64,000 bases of DNA from Rufibacter tibetensis (GTDB lineage: Bacteria > Bacteroidota > Bacteroidia > Cytophagales > Hymenobacteraceae): the NCBI RefSeq assembly GCF_001310085.1, contig NZ_CP012643.1, positions 2,139,001 through 2,203,000 on the forward strand, written 5' to 3'. The translations under genes and the position numbers were made by a program. The notes under the pieces are model-generated. The model did not search any database, had not been told where the DNA came from, and saw only the letters and a program-made list of their open reading frames with translations. Each line of letters starts with the position of its first letter. Within the stretch, counting starts at the first letter, position 1. Shown here piece by piece: positions 9,398 through 18,387 of the stretch.

Positions 9398-10171
9398 TCA
9401 GTTTTCCACCGGATGCATCTCCAACAGAACAGGGCAATGGTCAGAGTGCTTGGCCTCAGGTAGAATGGCAGCCCGTTTCATTAACGGTTTTAAATGCTCT
9501 GATACCAGAAGATAATCTATACGCCAGCCCAGATTTTTGGCTCTAACGTTAGCCCGATAGCTCCACCAGGTATACTGGTGTGGCTCGGTGTTGAAGTGAC
9601 GGAACGAATCAATGTATCCATCCTGCAGGAAACCGGAGAACCAGTTCCGTTCCTCGGGCAGAAATCCAGAGGAGTTTGCGTTAGATTTCGGGTTGTGTAT
9701 ATCAATGGGCTGGTGGCAGATGTTGTAGTCTCCGCAAATGACCAAACCAGGTACAGTGTCCTTTAAACCCTGAATATACTGTTGAAAATCGCGGAGCCAT
9801 TCCATCTTAAACCCCTGCCGGTGTTCCCCGCTGGAACCCGATGGCATGTAGACATTTAACACAGAATACCCGTTGTAGTCTGCCCGGATTACTCTTCCTT
9901 CGTGATCATACTGCTCAATGCCGCAGCCAATGCACACGTTTTTTGGCTTCACCTTAGATAAGATGGCTACTCCACTGTAGCCTTTCTTTACCGCCGGATG
10001 GATGTACACATGATAGCCAATTTCCTCAAAGCAGACTTTGTCAAATTTGGTCTCATCTGCCTTGATCTCCTGCAGGCAGAGCACATCTGGGTTTGCGGCT
10101 TTCACCCAATCCAGAAAGCCTTTGGAAATGGCAGACCGGATGCCGTTTACATTATAAGTGATAATCTTCAT
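9398..10171 (-). CDS. xth: Exodeoxyribonuclease III / AP endonuclease
   Basis: A 257-residue member of the endonuclease/exonuclease/phosphatase family, close to the usual 250-270 residues. It acts in base excision repair by cutting at abasic sites and degrading 3' ends. The family blocks are all there: start MKIITYNVNGIRSA, metal-binding Glu in CLQEIKAD, YSGVAILSK, GDYNICHQPIDI, RIDYLLVSE, and the C-terminal SDHCPV with the catalytic His. The start overlaps the stop of the upstream small gene by 4 nt (ATGA), so the two are coupled. Confidence 0.95.
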   Translation of the reverse strand: MKIITYNVNGIRSAISKGFLDWVKAANPDVLCLQEIKADETKFDKVCFEEIGYHVYIHPAVKKGYSGVAILSKVKPKNVCIGCGIEQYDHEGRVIRADYNGYSVLNVYMPSGSSGEHRQGFKMEWLRDFQQYIQGLKDTVPGLVICGDYNICHQPIDIHNPKSNANSSGFLPEERNWFSGFLQDGYIDSFRHFNTEPHQYTWWSYRANVRAKNLGWRIDYLLVSEHLKPLMKRAAILPEAKHSDHCPVLLEMHPVEN

Positions 10172-10512
10172 GAACTCATTTCGTCAAAATACTCCAAGGC
10201 ATGCCATTTAAGCATGCGCTCCTGCTCTTTCAGGTTACAGGCCGGCAATGGCTTCACCGATTTCCAATGAGGCCATCCCTCCTGGTCTAAGCCATCCAAT
10301 TCATAATAACCAGATAAACTCAGGAGTTTACAGGTGGCAATGTGCATTAGATCCTGCTTTTCTTCTTTGGTGAACTCCCGCACGCCTTGCCCAAGTTCCT
10401 GCACGCCTACCAAAAAAAGGATGGCATTCAGGTCAGGCTTTTTTCCAAATCTCTTCTTAATGTCCTGACGCAACGCTGCCCACCTAACATCAAAATCTTC
10501 TTCGTTCTCCAT
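10168..10512 (-). CDS. Conserved hypothetical protein upstream of xth
   Basis: A 114-residue soluble, charged protein with no recognised domain. It is mostly helical in character (DIKKRFGKKPDLNAILFLVGVQ; KEEKQDLMHIATCKLL) and ends in an aromatic-rich part (GYYELDGLDQEGWPHWK). No signal peptide or membrane segment is present. It overlaps the exonuclease start by 4 nt, and an exact DnaA box (10523-10531) lies 11 bp upstream of its start codon. Coupling to a repair enzyme hints at a DNA-related role, but this is only context. Confidence 0.75.
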   Translation of the reverse strand: MENEEDFDVRWAALRQDIKKRFGKKPDLNAILFLVGVQELGQGVREFTKEEKQDLMHIATCKLLSLSGYYELDGLDQEGWPHWKSVKPLPACNLKEQERMLKWHALEYFDEMSS

Positions 10513-10522
10513 TGAAATTCTA

Positions 10523-10690
10523 TGTGGATAAGTGGCATACCGCAGAAGTGGATTTCTCTGCCATATCCACCGTCAATCTTAACTCTTTTTGTTTCTTATT
10601 TTATGAAAACAGCCCTAAGACGCTAGTTTAAGTAAATTTTGTCTTTTGCTATTTCTCGTGATTAGATGGAGCAAAAGGCAGTAATCCACA
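10523..10690. promoter_or_regulatory. DnaA-box-like cluster upstream of the xth operon
   Basis: TGTGGATAA at 10523-10531 is an exact DnaA box on the minus strand. AGTGGATTT (10546-10554) and ATATCCACC (10563-10571) match 7 of 9, and TAATCCACA at 10682-10690 matches 8 of 9. The group lies in the 238-bp gap between the small gene and the AhpD-like gene. It may regulate the repair operon or be a secondary DnaA-binding locus. Confidence 0.35.
10605..10621. repeat. Dispersed palindromic element, half copy
   Basis: Only the right arm, GAAAACAGCCCTAAGAC, is well preserved. The left side is T-rich without the core. Confidence 0.35.
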
Positions 10691-10703
10691 GGTAAAAGCA
10701 AAC

Positions 10704-10740
10704 GGTTTAAGGGCTGATTTCCAGAAAACAGGTTAGAAAC
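10704..10740. repeat. Dispersed palindromic element, copy 2
   Basis: The arms GGTTTAAGGGCTGATTTC and GAAAACAGGTTAGAAAC flank a 2-bp centre. This is one of the best copies. It ends 10 bp before the stop codon of the AhpD-like gene. Confidence 0.65.
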
Positions 10741-10750
10741 AGAAATCGTT

Positions 10751-11107
10751 CTAAGCTTGAGTTTGCCCTTCAGTTTTCAGTTCTTCCCAGTACTCCACGG
10801 CTCTTCTGAAATGTGGAATCACAATGGAGCCCCCAATCAAATTGGCAATGGCGAATACCTCGTATACTTCTTCATCTATTAAACCGCACTCAAAGCATTT
10901 GCCCAAGTGGTACTTGATGCAATCATCGCAACGTAATACCATAGAGCAGGCCAGACCCAGCATCTCCTTTGTTTTAACGTCTAGGGCGCCTTCCGCGTAA
11001 GCATTGGTGTCAAGGTTGAAGAAGCGTTTAATTACTTTATTATCCGCCTCCATGATCTTTTCGTTCATGCGGGTGCGGTAGTCGTTGAATTCTTTTACTT
11101 GGCTCAT
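10751..11107 (-). CDS. Carboxymuconolactone decarboxylase (AhpD-like) family protein
   Basis: A 118-residue all-helical protein of the CMD/AhpD family. The redox or active-site segment is RCDDCIKYHLGKCFECG (about 61-77), with the CxxC pair and His that define the AhpD-type site. The start MSQVKEF is ATG at 11105-11107. Family members act as alkylhydroperoxidases or decarboxylases; the short single-domain form cannot be assigned to one reaction. It is transcribed divergently from comF with a 69-bp spacer. Confidence 0.85.
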   Translation of the reverse strand: MSQVKEFNDYRTRMNEKIMEADNKVIKRFFNLDTNAYAEGALDVKTKEMLGLACSMVLRCDDCIKYHLGKCFECGLIDEEVYEVFAIANLIGGSIVIPHFRRAVEYWEELKTEGQTQA

Positions 11108-11176
11108 TATTATGCTTCATTAATGGCGGCATGCTGCGCCGCTATGTAAAGTTACATCAAAATCCGCAAGTAGGTT

Positions 11177-11890
11177 ATGCCACAGCTGCAGATAGGCCTT
11201 AGGTCGCTTTACCATGATTTTCTTGCCCTGCTTTTCCCGGAGGATTGCCGGGCCTGTGCCGGCGAACTTGCCCTAGGAGAAGAAGTAATTTGCAGCCACT
11301 GCCGTATCAAACTCCCTTACACAGATTTTCACCTCTCCCCTACCCAGAACACCTTGCATGAAGTTTTCTGGGGACGAGTGCCGATCAAGCTAGCCGTGGC
11401 TTACCTGAAGTTCCAGGAGAAAGGGCGCGTACAACGGTTGCTCCACCAATTGAAATACAAAGGACAGCAAGAAGTAGGTGAAGTATTAGGGAGATGGTTC
11501 GGGGCCCAGATACGGGAACAGGAAGATTTCAGATCTGTAGAGCTGGTAGTACCGGTACCTCTGCATAAAAGCAGGTTAAGGCAGCGTGGCTATAACCAGG
11601 TAGAAGGGTTTGCAAAAGCCATTGCAGATGATTTGGAAGTACCCCTGTTAGCAGATGCTTTGAGGAAGAATTTTGTAAGTGGTACCCAAACCACGAAAAA
11701 CCGACAAGCCAGATGGGAAGCCATGCGGCAGCTGTATGAGATTCAAAGACCTGACCTCATCAAAGGAAAACATGTCTTGTTGGTAGATGATGTCATCACC
11801 ACGGGTGCTACCATTGAAGCTTGTGCGGAGATCCTGCTGAAGAATGAGGCTAGTGCGGTTAGTGTTGCCTCTATTGCCTATACTTTATAG
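11177..11890 (+). CDS. comF: ComF family phosphoribosyltransferase-like protein
   Basis: A 237-residue protein of the ComF family, linked to DNA uptake during transformation in other bacteria. The N-terminal zinc finger has Cys pairs CRAC and CSHC (about 21-39). The C-terminal PRTase domain ends with the PRPP loop LLVDDVITTGAT (about 203-214), and the usual VPVPLHKSRLRQRGYNQ block is present. It converges on the GldJ/K-like gene across a strong bidirectional terminator. Confidence 0.92.
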   Translation: MPQLQIGLRSLYHDFLALLFPEDCRACAGELALGEEVICSHCRIKLPYTDFHLSPTQNTLHEVFWGRVPIKLAVAYLKFQEKGRVQRLLHQLKYKGQQEVGEVLGRWFGAQIREQEDFRSVELVVPVPLHKSRLRQRGYNQVEGFAKAIADDLEVPLLADALRKNFVSGTQTTKNRQARWEAMRQLYEIQRPDLIKGKHVLLVDDVITTGATIEACAEILLKNEASAVSVASIAYTL

Positions 11891-11908
11891 GAGTGACCCT
11901 AAACCCTT

Positions 11909-11949
11909 ATAAACAAGAAAGGCCGGATATACCGGCCTTTCTTGTTTAT
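11909..11949. terminator. Bidirectional terminator between comF and GldJ/K-like gene
   Basis: An 18-bp perfect stem has ATAAACAAGAAAGGCCGG (11909-11926) pairing with 11932-11949 around a 5-nt loop. A/T-rich outer arms give a U-tract in both directions, which suits the convergent genes. Confidence 0.85.
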
Positions 11950-11966
11950 GAATATGAGGTGATTTC

Positions 11967-13154
11967 TTATTTGTTTGAGCCAGTGTTGATCATAGCGCAA
12001 CGGAAACCAATAGTAGATGTGGCAGAATCCTGCTCCATGAAACGACGGGTTCCTGGAGATAACCAGTATGCTACGTCTTTCCAAGAACCACCTTTGAATA
12101 CACGAACTGTGTTAGTGATCAAAGACTGGAAGCCAGCTACGTCATATAAAGATGAGTCATCTTGTACCCCGTTTCTACGAACCGGGTTTAAGTCTTCCAC
12201 ATCCTGGAAGGAAAGCGGACGGTACACATCTTGTACCCACTCATTCACGTTACCAGCCATATTGTATAGACCGAAGTCATTTGGTGGGTAAGCGTACACA
12301 TACTCGGTGATCATGGCACCATCATTCAATGAGCCAGCAATACCGGCGTAGTCACCACGGCCACGCTTGAAGTTAGCCAGGAATTGACCTTGTCCTTTAC
12401 CATAAGGGTTACGCACCTGGTGTCCATCCCAAGGATAGATACGCTTGTTGGTTTGGTTTTCTTCTTCATCTAACTGAGTACCAATCAAAGCTTGGGCAGC
12501 GTATTCCCACTCAGCTTCTGTTGGGAGACGGTAGTTCGGAAGAACGGCACCAGACTCAATTGGAGGGGTAGATCCTTCTGCCAATTCGCCATCGAATTTA
12601 CTAGCCAGATTTTTGTTTACCATGGCTGTTCTCCAGGTACAATAATCCTGCGCTTGTAACCAACTCACCCCTACTACCGGGTAGTAGCGGAAACCTGGGT
12701 AACGCAGGTAATAGTTTACATAAGGGTCATTGAAGGAAAGCTCACGCTCCCAAACAGTAGTGTCTGGCAAAGCTTTCGCGTAAATTTCTTCAGAAGAGTC
12801 TTTTCTGATATAGTGCAGGTACTCTAACCAGTGAATGTTGGCAACCTCGGCCTCATCCATGTAGAAAGAAGCCACAGTAACGGTACGCTCAATGTTGTCA
12901 CGGGTCATGGCCACATCTTCCTCAGAAGAACCAAGGGTAGTTCTACCTCCTTCAATAAATACCAAACCTGGACCAGCGGGTACGTTTCTATAGTCTGCTA
13001 CAGCAAAACCCCCTTCTTCTTCATCATAGGAGATGCCGGTAGCAGTACTATTCTTCCCAGGGTCTTGGCTTGTGGGACGTTTGTTCTTGGAACAGGAGGA
13101 AAAAACAATCGCTCCTGCGGCCAACACGTACAGTAAATGTTTAGACAGTTTCAT
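11967..13154 (-). CDS. GldJ/GldK-like SUMF1-domain lipoprotein (gliding/T9SS)
   Basis: A 395-residue lipoprotein from the ATG at 13154: signal peptide MKLSKHLLYVLAAG and lipobox with Cys21 (VFSSC). The rest is a formylglycine-generating-enzyme-like (SUMF1/FGE) domain: GLVFIEGGRTTLGSS, YMDEAEVANIHWLEYL, PVVGVSWLQAQDYC, YRLPTEAEWEYAA, NMAGNVNEWVQD, FKGGSWKD, GFRC. This architecture is that of GldJ and GldK, the outer-membrane lipoproteins of gliding motility and the type IX secretion ring. Which of the two is uncertain. A PorP/SprF gene lies 74 bp upstream in the same orientation, strengthening the T9SS link. Confidence 0.85.
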   Translation of the reverse strand: MKLSKHLLYVLAAGAIVFSSCSKNKRPTSQDPGKNSTATGISYDEEEGGFAVADYRNVPAGPGLVFIEGGRTTLGSSEEDVAMTRDNIERTVTVASFYMDEAEVANIHWLEYLHYIRKDSSEEIYAKALPDTTVWERELSFNDPYVNYYLRYPGFRYYPVVGVSWLQAQDYCTWRTAMVNKNLASKFDGELAEGSTPPIESGAVLPNYRLPTEAEWEYAAQALIGTQLDEEENQTNKRIYPWDGHQVRNPYGKGQGQFLANFKRGRGDYAGIAGSLNDGAMITEYVYAYPPNDFGLYNMAGNVNEWVQDVYRPLSFQDVEDLNPVRRNGVQDDSSLYDVAGFQSLITNTVRVFKGGSWKDVAYWLSPGTRRFMEQDSATSTIGFRCAMINTGSNK

Positions 13155-13228
13155 AAAATCGGTAAATACCAGGTAAAATTGTATTCTTTTGGTCAAATGT
13201 GGCTTTTAACACGCAATTATATAGAAAA

Positions 13229-14305
13229 TTAGAATGCTGGACAAGCAATGCGATTGTATTTTTTGTCGGAACCTAATCTTTTGAAAATCTTTAAGTAATC
13301 CACTTTCTCAAAGGAAAGAACGAGCTCATGAGATGGGCCTATGGCAACGGGGCTTGAAGCCAGTGAGTGCCGGTACCCATATCCTATTTTAAATCCTTTT
13401 AGTGTAACGCCAGCTATACCCTGAATAGTACTAGCTAGTGAAGTATTTTTTAAACCGGGTAACATGGTGACTCCCAGACCTAACGTAACAGGCGTAATAT
13501 TAGCGTATATGCTTGCATCTAAACGGTTAAACGTGCGCTGTTGCGTGTAAGAGAGGGTGGGAATAAAGCTGATTTCCTCAAAATGATCTCTGTCAAAATT
13601 GCTTTTTACATAAAATCTATAGCCTGTTTGTACCTGAAAAACCGGAGCCGCTGTGCTGGCTGACATTTCCCCTACTCTAGGATTATTCACATGAAGTCCG
13701 GAGAGCCCTACCCAGAACTGTCGTGTGAAAAGAAGCATGCCTCCAGATACTGTTAAATAAGAAGTTCTGTCCAATCCAAAAGTTTCAGCGGTTGGTTGCG
13801 TAATGGTACCATCTGGGTTTAGTTGGTCTTCAAAAACTAGTCCGTTAGAAGAAGGGCTTTGAGAGCCGTAGCCCACCTGCATACCGGCACTCAGGTCCAG
13901 GTTTTGCCGTAATTTGTTATGGTAAGCATACAGTAGACCAGCCTGAATTTTCTGATAACCTCCTGCCGGTGCCTTGTCATTCATGAACGTGGCTCCAACA
14001 GCATTTTTGTTTTCCTCAAAACGGTACTCGCCGCTGGCCCATTGGGTACTGTAGCCGCCATTCACCCCAGTCCATTGGGAGCGGTGCCCGGCAGTGACGC
14101 TGTAGTCAGACAATAAACCGGTGTAAGCTGGGTTAAGAAAGAGGCGGTGGGCATACGGCATAACGCTGTAACTTTCCTGTGCCCTTGCTCCCCGGGAAGA
14201 TAAAAAGAACAACGCACTCGCTAAGACAAGCCCATGTATCCCTTTGGGCTTATAAAGGAACCCACGGCACGCAAATTGCAGAAGCTTGCGGAAGAGTATA
14301 TTCAT
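13229..14305 (-). CDS. PorP/SprF family type IX secretion membrane protein
   Basis: A 358-residue outer-membrane beta-barrel protein. The family opening SYSVMPYAHRLFLNPAYTG...TAGHRSQWTG is clear, followed by GATFMNDKAPAG and repeated amphipathic strands ending at DYLKIFKRL. The N-terminus has an unusually long leader before the hydrophobic segment (GLVLASALFFLSS...ARAQ); the mature protein should begin at QESYS. PorP binds the CTD-bearing PorE/PorK complex in T9SS, and SprF is needed for export of gliding adhesin SprB. Which cargo this one serves is unknown. Confidence 0.88.
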   Translation of the reverse strand: MNILFRKLLQFACRGFLYKPKGIHGLVLASALFFLSSRGARAQESYSVMPYAHRLFLNPAYTGLLSDYSVTAGHRSQWTGVNGGYSTQWASGEYRFEENKNAVGATFMNDKAPAGGYQKIQAGLLYAYHNKLRQNLDLSAGMQVGYGSQSPSSNGLVFEDQLNPDGTITQPTAETFGLDRTSYLTVSGGMLLFTRQFWVGLSGLHVNNPRVGEMSASTAAPVFQVQTGYRFYVKSNFDRDHFEEISFIPTLSYTQQRTFNRLDASIYANITPVTLGLGVTMLPGLKNTSLASTIQGIAGVTLKGFKIGYGYRHSLASSPVAIGPSHELVLSFEKVDYLKIFKRLGSDKKYNRIACPAF

Positions 14306-14350
14306 CTGAAAATACCTAAACTTACAAGCTGAAAATACATCATTATCAAC

Positions 14351-17300
14351 ATGAAGAAAATATTTATAGGTCTGGCAATCTTTCTTGTGGTACTGCTGGC
14401 CGCTACGTCTCTTATCCCCGTCTTTTTCAAAGACAAGATAAAAGAGCGCCTTGATAAAGAAATTGCCAAGAGTGTCAACGCCCGGGTTCTATACGAAACA
14501 AATAACGTAAGTCTTTCGCTTTTTCGCACATTCCCGGATCTTGGCTTGAACGTGAAAGAACTGACCATAGTAGGGAAAGATTCTTTCCAGAGAGATACCC
14601 TTGCCTATCTGCCAAACTTCAATCTTGGGTTAGACCTCATGAGTGTCTTAACCGGTGACCAGATTGAAATTAAATCTGTGCAGATGGATGAGCCCCGCCT
14701 GAAGCTGTTGGTGCTCAAAAGCGGAAAAGCCAACTGGGACATTTTCATTCCTGATTCTGCCGCCACTCCTGAAACCCAGGATACCACTGATTTCAAAATG
14801 GGCATTGATGAATGGAAAATCAACAATGGGCAGATTGTGTATCAGGACCTGAGCATTCCCTTTGGAGTAAACGCCTACAATGTACAACATACCGGTAGCG
14901 GTGATTTGGCCAAGGACATCTTTGACATGAAAACATCTACTCAGGCTGAGCGCTTTACCATGACGTACGGCGGGGTCAATTACATTGAGAACAAGAAGCT
15001 GGATGCCGATGTGACCATGGCCATGGACTTGGCTAATGCCAAATACACCTTTAAAGACAACAACTTCCGGATTAATGATTTCGCCTTGGGTATGGCCGGG
15101 GCTATTGCCATGCCCACCGATGACATCAACCTGGATTTAACGTTCAAAGCCTTAGAGACTGATTTCAAAAACATCTTCTCCCTAGTACCGGGAGTGTTTA
15201 CTGACAAGTTTAAAGACGTGAAAACCGATGGTAAAGTAGCTTTCAACGGCTATGTAAAAGGTGTTTTCAATGAAACGACCATGCCCGGGTTTGGAGTAGA
15301 TCTGAAAATAAACAAGGGAACTTTCCAGTACCCAGATCTTCCGCAGGCTGCCCGCAACATCAACATTGACATGAGCGTGAAGAACACCGATGGTAATGTG
15401 GACCACACCATCATAGATTTGCGCAAACTGCACCTTGACTTAGGCAAGAACCCGGTAGATGGAAGAGTACTGATAGACGGGTTAGAGCCCATGAAGATTG
15501 ATGGTAATCTGCAGGCCAAATTAGACCTAGCTGAAGTTACGAAGGTTTTCCCGTTAGAAGGCACTACCCTGCGCGGCCTGTTGGCGGTGAATGCCCAGGC
15601 CAAAGGCGTGTACTTTGAAAAACACATGCCTGTAGTAACGGCTACTTTAAACCTCACCAACGGCTATGTGAAATCTTCTTCGTTTCCGGCACCACTGGAA
15701 CAGGTGACCGTCGCCTCCACCGTAGTGAACCGGACCGGAAACGCAGCAGATACTGACATCCAGATTTCACGTTTCAGGATGCTTTTGGACAAAGAGCCAC
15801 TAGAAGGACGAGTAGCCATCAAGAACCTGGCTCAACCCCAGTTTGATGCCGATGTAAGAGGAGTACTGGATTTGACCAAGTTGACCAAAATCATTCCTAT
15901 TGAAGGTACTACCCTTAGCGGACGCCTGAACGGAAATATCTTAGCTAAAGGTAAGATGACCGACGTGGATGCTGGACGTTATGGTAACGTGCAGGCCAGT
16001 GGAACGGTACAGATCGCTAATCTGAATTATAAGAGTGTAGACTTACCACAGGGCATGCGCATCAACTCAGCCAAAGCTACTTTTAACAATGAGCAGGTGG
16101 CGCTTCAGCAATTGACCGGGTTCTTAGGCAAGAGTGATGTACAGATGAATGGCACCGTGACAAACTACATGGGCTATTTCTTCTCTGAAAACCAGCCTTT
16201 GCGCGGCAATTTTACTTTGCAGTCTAATACCTTCAACGTGAACGAATGGATGGTAGATGAACACACCGGCCAAACGGTTCCTTCTTCCACGCAGGAAGCG
16301 CAAGGCCTAGTGAAGGTTCCTGCAAACTTAGACATGGTGTTAACAACCCAGGCTGGCACAGTCATTTATGACAACCTGAAGCTGCAGAACCTAAGTGGGA
16401 AAGTGACACTTAAAGATCAAATAGCCAAACTGGAAAACGTTTCTTTCAACACCTTAGGAGGTCAGTTTTCCACCACAGGATCTTATGACTCAAGAGACCT
16501 TATCCACCCTAAATTCTCGTTTGGCTTAGATATCAAGAACCTTGATTTTCAACAATCCTTTAACTCTTTTGTGACTATTCAGAAGCTGGCTCCTATCGCT
16601 AGATTGTTGAAAGGTGAGTTCTCCTCCAAATTCAACTTTAGTGGCGAATTAGGCAGTGATATGATGCCTTTGATGAGTTCCCTTACCGGAAAAGGCGTGG
16701 TGGAAGTAGTGGAAGCAGTAGTTACCAACATACAAGCTCTGAGCAAAATCAGCCAGCTGACCAACCTGAAAGAAGTGCAGAACTTCTCGTTGAAAAATCG
16801 GGGCTTTGCCGCTGAAATCATTGGTGGAAACCTGGTGGTGAAACCTTTTGATTTTGCGGTAGGCGACATCAAAATGACAGTAGGTGGCACTAATAACGTC
16901 AGTGGAAAAGTAGATTATGTGGTAGCCATGGATGTACCTTCCGGGAAGGTTGGAAATGCCCTGGCTGGTAAGATTACGAGCCTTACGGGTGTGCAAAACC
17001 TCAACGGTTTGGAGCGGGTAACGTTGCAGTTGGGCGTAACGGGCAATTACAATGACCCTGCTGTAGCCCTCAAAGGCAGCAGTGTAAAAGCGGAAGCCGC
17101 TTCACTGGTAAAACAGGTAGTGACCAATAAATTGGATGATGTAAAAGAGAAGCTGAATGTGAACGTGCCTACCAACACAGACAGCATCAAAGCTGAACTG
17201 ACCAAACGCCAACAGGAAGTGGAATTGAGGGCCCGTCAGGAATTAGACAAGAAAAGACTGGAGGCAGAGCAAAAACTCAGGTCCGAAGCAAAGTCAAGAT

Positions 17301-17365
17301 TAAACAAACTTCTCTTACCTAAAAAGCCAACTGCCTCTCCGCCAGTAGATACCACCAAACAGTAA
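14351..17365 (+). CDS. AsmA-like inner-membrane-anchored protein
   Basis: A 1004-residue protein with one N-terminal membrane helix (IFIGLAIFLVVLLAATSLIPVFF) followed by a very long periplasmic region of repeating beta strands, as in AsmA/TamB/YhdP proteins that bridge the envelope and carry lipids. The AsmA N-terminal motif region includes SLSLFRTFPDLGLNVKEL. Similar modules recur with a KIIPIEGTTLSGRL-type motif at about 395 and 515. The last 100 residues form a charged helix (AELTKRQQEVELRARQ). It is divergent from PorP/SprF with a 45-bp spacer. Confidence 0.88.
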   Translation: MKKIFIGLAIFLVVLLAATSLIPVFFKDKIKERLDKEIAKSVNARVLYETNNVSLSLFRTFPDLGLNVKELTIVGKDSFQRDTLAYLPNFNLGLDLMSVLTGDQIEIKSVQMDEPRLKLLVLKSGKANWDIFIPDSAATPETQDTTDFKMGIDEWKINNGQIVYQDLSIPFGVNAYNVQHTGSGDLAKDIFDMKTSTQAERFTMTYGGVNYIENKKLDADVTMAMDLANAKYTFKDNNFRINDFALGMAGAIAMPTDDINLDLTFKALETDFKNIFSLVPGVFTDKFKDVKTDGKVAFNGYVKGVFNETTMPGFGVDLKINKGTFQYPDLPQAARNINIDMSVKNTDGNVDHTIIDLRKLHLDLGKNPVDGRVLIDGLEPMKIDGNLQAKLDLAEVTKVFPLEGTTLRGLLAVNAQAKGVYFEKHMPVVTATLNLTNGYVKSSSFPAPLEQVTVASTVVNRTGNAADTDIQISRFRMLLDKEPLEGRVAIKNLAQPQFDADVRGVLDLTKLTKIIPIEGTTLSGRLNGNILAKGKMTDVDAGRYGNVQASGTVQIANLNYKSVDLPQGMRINSAKATFNNEQVALQQLTGFLGKSDVQMNGTVTNYMGYFFSENQPLRGNFTLQSNTFNVNEWMVDEHTGQTVPSSTQEAQGLVKVPANLDMVLTTQAGTVIYDNLKLQNLSGKVTLKDQIAKLENVSFNTLGGQFSTTGSYDSRDLIHPKFSFGLDIKNLDFQQSFNSFVTIQKLAPIARLLKGEFSSKFNFSGELGSDMMPLMSSLTGKGVVEVVEAVVTNIQALSKISQLTNLKEVQNFSLKNRGFAAEIIGGNLVVKPFDFAVGDIKMTVGGTNNVSGKVDYVVAMDVPSGKVGNALAGKITSLTGVQNLNGLERVTLQLGVTGNYNDPAVALKGSSVKAEAASLVKQVVTNKLDDVKEKLNVNVPTNTDSIKAELTKRQQEVELRARQELDKKRLEAEQKLRSEAKSRLNKLLLPKKPTASPPVDTTKQ

Positions 17366-17369
17366 TCTG

Positions 17370-17415
17370 AATAGAGCCGTTTTTCGGGAATTGTCCTAAA
17401 AACGGCTCTATTTTT
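17370..17415 (+). terminator. Terminator of the AsmA-like gene (with repeat-like core)
   Basis: The perfect 15-bp arms AATAGAGCCGTTTTT (17370-17384) and AAAAACGGCTCTATT (17398-17412) are followed by TTTG. The inner part (GCCGTTTTTC...GTCCTAAAAAC) resembles the dispersed palindrome, as though one copy was turned into a terminator. Confidence 0.8.
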
Positions 17416-17474
17416 GTATATAAGTTTTCCGCCGCTCTTGTTTTAGGGCGGTTATTAGGAAAATATAACTTTTT

Positions 17475-18266
17475 ATGAAAAACAGATTACTTTTTGGATT
17501 AATGTGGATGGCTGCCCTTGGGTTTGCCTCTTGTTCAGATGAGAGAGACCCTTCTGGTTCTGCCCGCATGGAAGTACGCCTAACTGATGCTCCCGGTAAC
17601 TATGACGAAGTGAACGTGGACATCCGTTCTGTGCAGATTCACCGCGAAACCAATGACGACGGTACTGGCTGGACTACGTTGGACCACATCACGCCCGGCG
17701 TGTACAACCTCTTGGATTTCGCGAATGGCCGTGATACTTTATTAGCCAGTGCTACCCTTCCTGCTGGTCGCATTTCTCAGATACGATTGGTGCTTGGGGA
17801 GAACAACTCTTTAAAGTTAAAAGGGGAAACCTCTACCCGTCCTCTTACTACTCCCAGCGGACAAACTTCGGGGCTGAAGCTTCAGATCAATGCCGATCTG
17901 TTAGCAGACGTAACGTACGTTTTACTGTTAGACTTTGATGCTGCTAAGTCAGTTGTTCCACGTGGTAACAGCGGCCAGTATAACCTTAAACCGGTAATCA
18001 GAACGTTAACGCAGGGAGTGGCCGGTGGCATTAGAGGATCAGTAATCCCTGCCGCTGCCAAGCCAGGAATTTTTGTGATCTCAGCGGCTAACGACACCAT
18101 TGGCGGTTTTGCAGATGATGCCGGCCGGTTCCTGATCAAAGGTGTTCCGGCAGGGACCTACAAGGTGCAATTCAGCACAACCGCACCTTACAAGAACAAA
18201 GAGCTGACCAACATTGTAGTAACCAATGACAGAATCACAGAAATAGCACCCGTTGATTTAAACTAG
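17475..18266 (+). CDS. DUF4382 domain lipoprotein
   Basis: A 263-residue lipoprotein: MKNRLLFGLMWMAALGFASC gives a lipobox at Cys20. Residues of about 30-180 are the DUF4382 domain (ARMEVRLTDAPGNYDEVNVDIRSVQI; YNLLDFANGRD; ATLPAGRISQIRLVLG). The last 80 residues form a carboxypeptidase-regulatory-like beta sandwich (GGIRGSVIPA...GRFLIKGVPAGTYKVQF). DUF4382 proteins are common exported proteins in Bacteroidota with no assigned function. A long bidirectional terminator follows. Confidence 0.88.
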   Translation: MKNRLLFGLMWMAALGFASCSDERDPSGSARMEVRLTDAPGNYDEVNVDIRSVQIHRETNDDGTGWTTLDHITPGVYNLLDFANGRDTLLASATLPAGRISQIRLVLGENNSLKLKGETSTRPLTTPSGQTSGLKLQINADLLADVTYVLLLDFDAAKSVVPRGNSGQYNLKPVIRTLTQGVAGGIRGSVIPAAAKPGIFVISAANDTIGGFADDAGRFLIKGVPAGTYKVQFSTTAPYKNKELTNIVVTNDRITEIAPVDLN

Positions 18267-18279
18267 CTATTTCTATCAC

Positions 18280-18332
18280 AACCATAAAAGAAGAGGGGAA
18301 GCCACGGTGGCTTCCCCTCTTCTTTTATGGTT
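18280..18332. terminator. Bidirectional terminator after DUF4382 gene
   Basis: A long perfect inverted repeat has AACCATAAAAGAAGAGGGG pairing with CCCCTCTTCTTTTATGGTT around a small loop containing CCACGGTGG. It ends the DUF4382 gene and serves the convergent DinB-like gene. Confidence 0.85.
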
Positions 18333-18340
18333 GAACTACT

Positions 18341-18376
18341 GTTTCAAGGCTGATTTTCTGAAAACAGCTTTAAAAC
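18341..18376. repeat. Dispersed palindromic element, copy 3
   Basis: The arms are GTTTCAAGGCTGATTTTC and GAAAACAGCTTTAAAAC. It is a very well preserved copy, 11 bp from the stop codon of the DinB-like gene. Confidence 0.7.
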
Positions 18377-18387
18377 AGCGTTTGTTA

